Assembly (NCBI RefSeq): GCF_003463825.1
Contig: NZ_QSDY01000086.1
Coordinates: 1 to 6,495, forward strand
Length of the DNA: 6,495 nt
Source: Veillonella sp. AM51-8BH
GTDB lineage: Bacteria > Bacillota > Negativicutes > Veillonellales > Veillonellaceae
Direction: 5' to 3'
This document shows, piece by piece, positions 1 to 5,217 of the stretch (positions are counted from its first letter, which is position 1; the number at the start of each line of letters is the position of its first letter). The notes beneath the pieces are model-generated. The model saw only the letters and a program-made list of their open reading frames with translations, was not told the DNA's origin and ran no database searches. A program made the translations under genes and the position numbers.

Positions 1-128
1 CTAAAAATAGTGTAATATTTTAAACATATTTTAAAAGTGTTAAATGTGAGTTCTTAATAAAGTGAGTATATATCTATCTTTTCATATAAATAAAGACTAA
101 TAAATCAATTCTCAGATATATATTTAAC

Positions 129-164
129 TATGAAGGAGCTTTCACAATTGTGATTGTATTGTAA
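129..164 (+). promoter_or_regulatory. Leader of the type Va gene: unused strong SD, 12-bp palindrome and mini-ORF
   Basis: A strong SD (GAAGGAG, 132-138) lies far upstream of the gene's usable starts. Just after it is a perfect palindrome, TCACAATTGTGA (142-153). A GTG at 150 reads only four codons (GTG ATT GTA TTG) before TAA at 162-164, and the ATG at 130 reads seven codons before TGA. The palindrome has no room for a loop, so a protein-binding DNA site is more likely than an RNA hairpin. I found no convincing -35/-10 pair in 1-130. The regulatory role is inferred from layout only. Confidence 0.3.
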
Positions 165-191
165 GTGAAGTATTGGTTGAGGTGTAAGAGG

Positions 192-2480
192 ATGAGAGCA
201 AGAAATAAATTTTTATTATCTGCTGTTATGATGACTTTATTGTCATCTACGATGGCCATGCCTAGCACATGGGCTGCAGCAGGTCTTAATTCCGATGGAC
301 GTATTTTTGCAACTACTGCAGATAGCAAATTTGAAAGTACAGGTAATACGACTGCGAATGGTGTAGTCGCATCTGATGGTGGTCAAGTTACCATTGGATC
401 TTTGGATACTCCTGATGCATCTCAATTGCCTAAACGCTATCGTCAACCAGCTTTCATTACAGGCATGCTAAATAACAGTTCCATTCAAGTGGATGGCGGG
501 ATTATGGACGTGACTACTGCACCATGGAAGTCTCCATATCCAGTAGCGTTTGCATATAATAGTAAAATTAATCTCGGCATTGATGATGCGGGTACTGTAA
601 AACACAAAGTGTTTAATATGCAAGGTGATGTACTGGTATCTGATAAAATGATGCCTCCTCATCAAGAACAGCAACCATCTGTGATTAATATTGGCCTTGG
701 TCGTGCACATAACAGTCCTAACCAGTTCTCCGGTAAAGCTGTGAACACCTTAGAGGGTCAAGGTGGCGAAATCAACATGACCTTTGATGGTGGCATGTGG
801 AGCCATGATAGCATGGGCGGCTTGGAATCTTTCAAAATTGATGGTAAAACAGAACGCAGTAGTATTAACAACCTCACAGGTACTCGTACGCGCGAAGGTT
901 TCAGCCGTATTTCCCAAGATTCTCGCAGCGACATTCATGTGAATAAACTAGATGGCCATATTAACGTTATATATGATATGAGCGATGGTACTGGTTTAAA
1001 CTTTGGTAAACAAGGTTCTAAGAAAAATGGTCTTGATCCAGCTGACATTGAGGGTGGTAACTTCATCGTAAAATCTGCTACGACTGGCTCTGCCGTGCAT
1101 GGCTATGTAACAGGTGATCATCTCGATACTTCTTCTGAAAGCAATGTAAACAAGATTTTAGATAACTTAGCCCACAAATTCTATTATGAAAACTATGTAA
1201 ACGGTGAAAGAAACCTTTCTGGTACTGTATCCATCGCTTCTAAAGGCATCGTGTCTAGTTACAAAAAAGCGTTGACTACAGACCAAAAAGAAGGGGCTAT
1301 TACATGGAAAGATGGTAATGGCCAAGGCTCCTATGTGGTGCCAGAACCAAAACCTACACCGACTCCAGATCCTAAACCAGTTACACCTGTAACTCCAGAT
1401 CCAAAACCAGTTACACCAGTGACTCCGGATCCTAAACCGGTTACACCTGTGACTCCGGATCCTAAACCAGTTACACCTGTAACTCCGGATCCAAAACCAG
1501 TTACACCAGTGACTCCAGATCCAAAACCAGTTACACCTGTAACACCAGCACCTACACCAGTAAATCCTAGTCCTGTTGTTCGTGGCGCTTATGATACACC
1601 TCATATGCGTGGTATTCGTTCTGCTGTAGTAGGAAATATCAACGCTTGGCGTACATTAGCTGACGATATGTATCGTCCTCGTGTATTGCAACAAGGTGAA
1701 CCAACTGGTATTTGGGCTCGCATCGGTGGCGGTAAATACAGCTACTCTGGCAGCGGTATCGACACAGCTACAGATTATACACGCATCCAAGGCGGTTATG
1801 ATGCTAAAATCAGCCGTGGTTGGACTATAGGTGGTCAAGTATCTTACCTTCGCGGTTCTGAAGACTATGTATTCGATGGTTCCGGCAAGGTTAAATCCTT
1901 CTCCGTAGGTGCTTATGGTTTGAAAGACCTTGGCAAAGATCAATATGTACATGTAGAAACTCAAGTTGGTCGCGTATCTAATGACTTCACAGCTCGTAAT
2001 GAAATTGGTGAAGCTATGTCTGGCGATACAAAATCTAATGCGTACAGCATCGGTGTTCGCTATGGCAAAACATTGAAATACGATAACGGTTTCTATGTAG
2101 AACCACAAGCACAATTGAACTTTACACACTTCGGTGGCCGTAACTTCAATGTAGACAATGTATCTGTTAACCAATCTGCTGTAAATAGCACTTCTGGTAA
2201 AATCGGCCTTGAATTGGGTAAACAATTTGGCAATGGTAACCTTTATACACGTTTTGCAGCAGGTCATGCTTTCACAGGCAATGTAAAAACCGCATTTGCT
2301 AGTGGCAGTGTTGCGAAATTAACAGAGCAAGACCTTAAAGGTACTTGGACTGAACTTGCATTCGGCGGCCGTTATGGTTTCAATAGCAACAATAGTGTAT
2401 TCGCTGACGTTGCCACAGGTTTGTCTGGTGACTACCAAGCAGACTGGGGCGTGAATGCTGGTTTCACACATAAGTTCTAA
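192..2480 (+). CDS. Monomeric (type Va) autotransporter, adhesin-like, with Pro-rich repeat stalk
   Basis: This is a surface protein whose C-terminal barrel should sit in the outer membrane and export the N-terminal passenger. I chose ATG 192 (762 aa) because GAGGTG at 179-184 lies 7 nt upstream. An in-frame GTG at 165 would add nine residues but has no well-placed SD. Residues 1-30 form a signal peptide: basic RARNK, a hydrophobic core, and Ala-Ala-Ala near the likely cleavage site. Residues about 31-383 are a Gly/Asn/Asp/Thr-rich, Cys-free passenger, plausibly a beta-helix; no catalytic motif is apparent. Residues 384-461 are Pro-rich and include six DPKPVTPVTP units. A helical linker (NINAWRTLADDMYRPRV) leads into the barrel at about 505-762, which shows alternating amphipathic strands and ends in HKF, the typical terminal aromatic residue of autotransporter barrels. 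The family is clear; the ligand is unknown. The gene is followed by its own terminator, so it is probably monocistronic. Confidence 0.9.
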   Translation: MRARNKFLLSAVMMTLLSSTMAMPSTWAAAGLNSDGRIFATTADSKFESTGNTTANGVVASDGGQVTIGSLDTPDASQLPKRYRQPAFITGMLNNSSIQVDGGIMDVTTAPWKSPYPVAFAYNSKINLGIDDAGTVKHKVFNMQGDVLVSDKMMPPHQEQQPSVINIGLGRAHNSPNQFSGKAVNTLEGQGGEINMTFDGGMWSHDSMGGLESFKIDGKTERSSINNLTGTRTREGFSRISQDSRSDIHVNKLDGHINVIYDMSDGTGLNFGKQGSKKNGLDPADIEGGNFIVKSATTGSAVHGYVTGDHLDTSSESNVNKILDNLAHKFYYENYVNGERNLSGTVSIASKGIVSSYKKALTTDQKEGAITWKDGNGQGSYVVPEPKPTPTPDPKPVTPVTPDPKPVTPVTPDPKPVTPVTPDPKPVTPVTPDPKPVTPVTPDPKPVTPVTPAPTPVNPSPVVRGAYDTPHMRGIRSAVVGNINAWRTLADDMYRPRVLQQGEPTGIWARIGGGKYSYSGSGIDTATDYTRIQGGYDAKISRGWTIGGQVSYLRGSEDYVFDGSGKVKSFSVGAYGLKDLGKDQYVHVETQVGRVSNDFTARNEIGEAMSGDTKSNAYSIGVRYGKTLKYDNGFYVEPQAQLNFTHFGGRNFNVDNVSVNQSAVNSTSGKIGLELGKQFGNGNLYTRFAAGHAFTGNVKTAFASGSVAKLTEQDLKGTWTELAFGGRYGFNSNNSVFADVATGLSGDYQADWGVNAGFTHKF
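1368..1547 (+). repeat. Six tandem 30-bp repeats encoding DPKPVTPVTP
   Basis: Six in-frame copies start at 1368, 1398, 1428, 1458, 1488 and 1518. Each encodes DPKPVTPVTP; the copies differ only at synonymous third positions. The tract is flanked by more irregular Pro-Thr sequence (PEPKPTPTP before, APTPVNPSP after). Such segments usually act as stiff, extended spacers; here it separates the passenger from the barrel and would hold it off the surface or cross surface polymers. Whole-unit gains or losses would keep the frame, so strain-to-strain length variation is likely. Confidence 0.95.
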
Positions 2481-2525
2481 GTGTAGATTTATTAAATAAT
2501 CTTTTGTACAATAGCTAACATATAT

Positions 2526-2571
2526 AGCCTCCTAATAGTAGAGTCGTGACTTTATTATTAGGAGGCTTTTA
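2526..2571 (+). terminator. Rho-independent terminator after the type Va autotransporter
   Basis: The left arm begins AGCCTCCTAATA (2526-2537) and pairs perfectly with TATTAGGAGGCT (2556-2567). Pairing continues inward with two G-U wobbles to give about 19 bp closing a four-base loop near 2545-2548. TTTTATT follows the stem. It lies 45 nt after the stop codon and separates this gene from the next. Confidence 0.9.
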
Positions 2572-2641
2572 TTGTATGGAGCATAGAACTAACTATATAG
2601 CCACCTATGCATTTTTCTTCTAACCTTAATGAAAAACTATA

Positions 2642-2670
2642 TAGACGAAATACGATATATCGTGTATACT
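2642..2670 (+). promoter_or_regulatory. Candidate sigma-70-type promoter for the small exported protein
   Basis: The -35 is TAGACG (2642-2647, 4 of 6 matches to TTGACA). A 17-nt spacer separates it from the -10, TATACT (2665-2670, 5 of 6 matches). Transcription would start near 2677, leaving a leader of about 160 nt before the chosen start codon. Its position downstream of a strong terminator supports an independent unit. Confidence 0.6.
2652..2663. promoter_or_regulatory. Operator-like perfect palindrome inside the promoter spacer
   Basis: ACGATATATCGT is a perfect 12-bp dyad lying wholly between the proposed -35 and -10. Two further symmetric matches (A2650/T2665 and A2648/T2667) extend the symmetry imperfectly. 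A dimeric repressor bound here would block RNA polymerase. I cannot assign it to a regulator family from the sequence alone. Confidence 0.5.
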
Positions 2671-2676
2671 AATGAA

Positions 2677-2839
2677 AATGTAAGCTACTAGAATCATTAT
2701 TGATTGAAGCACACTGTATTAATAAATTTACCATGCTTAGTATGGGGGTCTCTATGGGGATAAAAGTTCCTCAAGAGATAATATCTATTACATGATAAAT
2801 GAAGTAGCTCTGGGGAGGGCACTTCGAGAGAGGAGACTT
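2677..2839 (+). promoter_or_regulatory. Long structured 5' leader with possible minicistron and SD-pairing element
   Basis: A 20-codon mini-ORF (ATG 2733, stop TGA 2793-2795) overlaps an in-frame upstream ATG of the gene at 2792 in an ATGA arrangement. The mini-ORF itself has only a poor SD. A hairpin at 2801-2825 pairs GAAGT with ACTTC and GCTC with GGGC (one bulged A, six-base loop TGGGGA), ending 5 nt before the GAGGAG SD. TTCCTC at 2767-2772 is complementary to that SD (2830-2835, with one U-G pair). Together these could tune translation. No known riboswitch class is recognised. Confidence 0.3.
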
Positions 2840-3409
2840 ATGAAACTAATTAAATTATTACCTATTATGGCAATTGCTTCTGTATGTGTTGCTGGCCAAG
2901 TACATGCGGCACAAGATCCTTTGATGATGCCTGAACAACCTGCGGCTCCTTTGACTGCAGAACAACAAGAAATTTCTCTTGCTGTTCCTAGTGAAGAGGT
3001 AAAAGCTGTAGTATCTGAATTTGCAGCATTCCAATTGGGAATGAGCAATGCTTTAATCAAAGACGACAATCGCGTAATGTCTGGTCAACAACGTTATACT
3101 AATAACGTGTTGTACTACATGAATGTTCGTCGTGACTGGTACATTACAAGCCATCGCTATAAAAAAGATAGCTATGCTCGCGTAGCATTAGATCGCTTGT
3201 ACTTAGATTACAAAGAATTTTTCACAAACCACACAACTGTGTCTGACATGAACAAAGCTGAATATGAAAACCAAATTTTGGCAATTCTTGAAAAGAATAC
3301 AGCTAACATGTCTAATGATGAATTGCGTTTCTACATGAATGAAATGGTAATCTACAGCTTGAAAGAAGCTATGCGCGATGGTAATAACCGCGTTAAACGC
3401 ATCCGCTAA
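2840..3409 (+). CDS. Small exported helical protein of unknown function
   Basis: I do not recognise the family. ATG 2840 gives 189 aa and a clean signal peptide: MKLIKL, a hydrophobic core, and VHA-A cleavage near residue 24. The single Cys (residue 16) lies inside the core and does not fit a lipobox, so signal peptidase I processing is likely. AGGAG at 2831-2835 is 4 nt upstream. An in-frame ATG at 2792 would add 16 mostly charged residues and lacks a good SD. The mature protein begins with a Pro/Met-rich stretch, then appears largely alpha-helical, rich in Tyr, Asn and charged residues (for example RRDWYITSHRYKKDSYAR), and ends in basic RVKRIR. It has no membrane segment after the signal and no beta-barrel pattern, so it should be periplasmic, surface-associated or released. 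Its place between autotransporter genes makes an envelope or chaperone role possible, but its own promoter and terminator argue against obligate co-expression. Confidence 0.85.
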   Translation: MKLIKLLPIMAIASVCVAGQVHAAQDPLMMPEQPAAPLTAEQQEISLAVPSEEVKAVVSEFAAFQLGMSNALIKDDNRVMSGQQRYTNNVLYYMNVRRDWYITSHRYKKDSYARVALDRLYLDYKEFFTNHTTVSDMNKAEYENQILAILEKNTANMSNDELRFYMNEMVIYSLKEAMRDGNNRVKRIR

Positions 3410-3435
3410 TCGGTATATACAACTATATATCTATG

Positions 3436-3472
3436 AAAGAGGTAACGGCATAGGCCGTTACCTCTTTTTTTT
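3436..3472 (+). terminator. Rho-independent terminator after the small exported protein
   Basis: AAAGAGGTAACGGC (3436-3449) pairs perfectly with GCCGTTACCTCTTT (3454-3467) around the loop ATAG. A run of eight T residues (3465-3472) overlaps the right arm. It lies 26 nt after the stop codon. Confidence 0.95.
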
Positions 3473-3476
3473 CAAA

Positions 3477-3520
3477 ACAAATGCCCTCGTAGGAACAAAT
3501 TCTACGGGGGTTTGTTTATT
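3477..3520 (+). terminator. Second hairpin in tandem, possible backup terminator
   Basis: CCCTCGTAG (3484-3492) pairs with CTACGGGGG (3502-3510) with one U-G pair and a nine-base loop. Outer CAAA/TTTG pairing extends it across a two-base bulge. The following TTTGTTTATT is T-rich but not an uninterrupted run. It starts only a few bases after the first terminator, so it may be a backup or may act on the opposite strand. Confidence 0.5.
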
Positions 3521-3569
3521 CATTAATTATATTATCTGATCTATTCTTTATGAATTATTATTTATGTTA

Positions 3570-3598
3570 TTTACATATTTTTTCGATGGCAGTATAAT
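3570..3598 (+). promoter_or_regulatory. Strong sigma-70-type promoter for the trimeric autotransporter
   Basis: The -35 is TTTACA (3570-3575, 5 of 6) and the -10 is a perfect TATAAT (3593-3598), separated by exactly 17 nt. Transcription should start near 3605, about 65 nt before the chosen ATG. A second TATAAT at 3621-3626 has only a poor -35 and is less likely. An eight-codon mini-ORF (ATG 3625 to TAA 3651) lies in the leader. Confidence 0.75.
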
Positions 3599-3669
3599 TT
3601 AATCGTAGTAATCATGAGGGTATAATGAAGGGGAAGTGTTTTGTAGTATAACAAGGGAGGCGTATGATT

Positions 3670-5049
3670 ATGAATCACGCAAAGAAACTACAATTATTAG
3701 CAGTACTCGGAGTTTTAACCATATCTTCTGCTAGCTTGGTACAAGCAGCAGATATTCCTGTTGTTTCCTCTGGTGGTGCCACTTATAACATTGGTCTACA
3801 AGGCTGGTCATCTTTCACCAACTCAGACAATGTACATCTCGGTGGTCAAACTGGGGCAGCTAACAGCGATTCATATTCCCATGCAGGGGATCCAAATGCA
3901 AAGGGTAATAATATTGCCATCGGTCGTCTTGCCTTAAATGGTTCTCAAGGTGGCGGCAATGTAGCATTAGGTGCTAAGAGCTTTGTAGGTGGTAAAGGTG
4001 ACTATAACTTTTTAGGTAACTTTGCAGCAGGTTATAACTCAACTATTTCCGATACAATTGCGGTAGGTTATTTTGCAGGAGCTGGCTCTGAAGGTAATAA
4101 AAACGTATGGCTCGGTGCATCTCAAGCTGGCGGTAGTAAGGGGAATAACACTGTATTAATCGGTTCTAACTCTACTGTAAATGGTGATTTTAACTATGGT
4201 ATGGGTCATGGCGTCATCTTTAAAGGCGATAAGAACTCCGCTATTGGTGCATACAACAAGATTGAAGGTAACCAATCCGGCGCCTTTGGTGTAGGTACAT
4301 ATAATGTGGACACTGTTAAGGGCGATAACTCTTACAGTATAGGTAACAAGAACCAAGTGAGTGCGAATAATACATTCGTAGTTGGTAATAATGTGAAAAC
4401 ATCTCTAGATAATGCCGTTGTATTAGGTAATAATTCTACTGCTGAAAGTAGTGATGTAGTGAGCACTCCTAGTTATACTTATAATAATGGTGTTACTGAA
4501 AAATTCGCTGGTACGGCTCCTGTGTCTACTGTATCCGTTGGTGCAGCCGGTCAAGAACGCACCATTACTCATGTAGCGGCAGGTCGTATTACTGCGGACT
4601 CTACAGATGCAGTTAACGGATCCCAATTATATGGCACAAACCAACAAATTGATGTATTGCACCGCGATGTGCGCCACGTGGAAAAAGAATCCAACCGGGG
4701 TGATGCTCGTGCTGCAGCACTAGCTGCATTACATCCACTACAATTTGATCCAGACCACAAGGTTCAAGTTATGGGTGGCTATGGTCACTATAAAGGCGAA
4801 AATGCATTGGCCCTTGGCGTAGGTTACTATCCAAAAGAAAACCTACTTCTCACTGCAGGTACAACTGTAAGTGGTGATTTGATGGCCAATGTAGGTGTGT
4901 CCTATAAATTCGGTGAAAATAAGACATTGGCTAAGATTTCCCCTGCATCCTATAACGCACTAGAACAACGTGTGGATACACTAGAAGCACAAAACAAAAA
5001 ACTACAAGAAACAGTAGATATGCTTGTGCAAAAACTTAATGAAAAATAA
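3670..5049 (+). CDS. Trimeric (type Vc, YadA-like) autotransporter adhesin
   Basis: This should form a homotrimeric outer-membrane adhesin. I chose ATG 3670 (459 aa) because the GGGAGG SD (3655-3660) is 9 nt upstream; ATG 3664 is only 3 nt away and adds two residues. Residues 1-25 are a signal peptide ending VQA. Residues about 78-256 are a YadA-type left-handed beta-roll head with about eleven units such as NIAIG, NVALG, TIAVG, NSAIG and NAVVLG. The neck is residues 298-321 (ITHVAAGRITADSTDAVNGSQLY). A very short link leads to the anchor, residues 345-414 (DARAAALAALHPLQ, then strands ending in VSYKF). Unusually, residues 415-459 continue past the barrel and contain a regular heptad coiled coil. 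There is no long stalk, so this is a compact member of the family. YadA-like proteins mediate attachment and autoaggregation, including in Veillonella parvula. The specific ligand is unknown. Confidence 0.93.
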   Translation: MNHAKKLQLLAVLGVLTISSASLVQAADIPVVSSGGATYNIGLQGWSSFTNSDNVHLGGQTGAANSDSYSHAGDPNAKGNNIAIGRLALNGSQGGGNVALGAKSFVGGKGDYNFLGNFAAGYNSTISDTIAVGYFAGAGSEGNKNVWLGASQAGGSKGNNTVLIGSNSTVNGDFNYGMGHGVIFKGDKNSAIGAYNKIEGNQSGAFGVGTYNVDTVKGDNSYSIGNKNQVSANNTFVVGNNVKTSLDNAVVLGNNSTAESSDVVSTPSYTYNNGVTEKFAGTAPVSTVSVGAAGQERTITHVAAGRITADSTDAVNGSQLYGTNQQIDVLHRDVRHVEKESNRGDARAAALAALHPLQFDPDHKVQVMGGYGHYKGENALALGVGYYPKENLLLTAGTTVSGDLMANVGVSYKFGENKTLAKISPASYNALEQRVDTLEAQNKKLQETVDMLVQKLNEK

Positions 5050-5060
5050 GTTTTGATATG

Positions 5061-5095
5061 AAAGAGGTAATAACATTGTTATTACCTCTTTTTTT
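5061..5095 (+). terminator. Rho-independent terminator after the trimeric autotransporter
   Basis: AAAGAGGTAATAAC (5061-5074) pairs perfectly with GTTATTACCTCTTT (5078-5091) around a three-base loop, followed by T residues to 5095. It lies 11 nt after the stop codon. Its outer stem (AAAGAGGTAA) is identical to that of the terminator after the small exported protein. Confidence 0.95.
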
Positions 5096-5141
5096 ATATA
5101 CATATAATAGTAAAATAATACGTTTCTAGTGACTACTTGTC

Positions 5142-5171
5142 TTGACATGCATATACATTATTCGATACACT
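5142..5171 (+). promoter_or_regulatory. Candidate promoter for the inverse-autotransporter gene
   Basis: The -35 is a perfect TTGACA (5142-5147). The best -10 is TACACT (5166-5171, 4 of 6) with an 18-nt spacer. Transcription would start near 5178, about 40 nt before the ATG. The -10 assignment is the weaker part. Confidence 0.55.
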
Positions 5172-5217
5172 TATACATATTTCATTTGTTGTTCATGAAT
5201 TTTAAATGTAGAGAGTA

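Noticed and set aside
142..153. Rex- or CRP-type site for TCACAATTGTGA
   Set aside because: The half-sites are in the opposite order and spacing (TCACAA then TTGTGA, without a gap) to the usual TTGTGA-N-TCACAA arrangement, so I do not assign a regulator.
1368..1547. Possible CRISPR array because of regular 30-bp repeats
   Set aside because: The units are directly adjacent without spacers, stay in frame and encode a Pro-rich linker.
1167..1604. Minus-strand ORF of 145 codons rich in Trp, Arg and Cys over the repeat region
   Set aside because: It is the antisense reading of the 30-bp Pro-Thr repeats and has a biased, repetitive composition. The + strand gene has a signal peptide, barrel and SD, so this is a shadow.
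1656..2267. Minus-strand ORF of 203 codons
   Set aside because: It lies fully inside the well-supported autotransporter barrel, has no family-like features and no good start context.
2840..2890. Lipoprotein signal for the small exported protein
   Set aside because: The residues before Cys16 are A-S-V; a lipobox needs a small residue directly before Cys. The VHA-A site fits signal peptidase I better.
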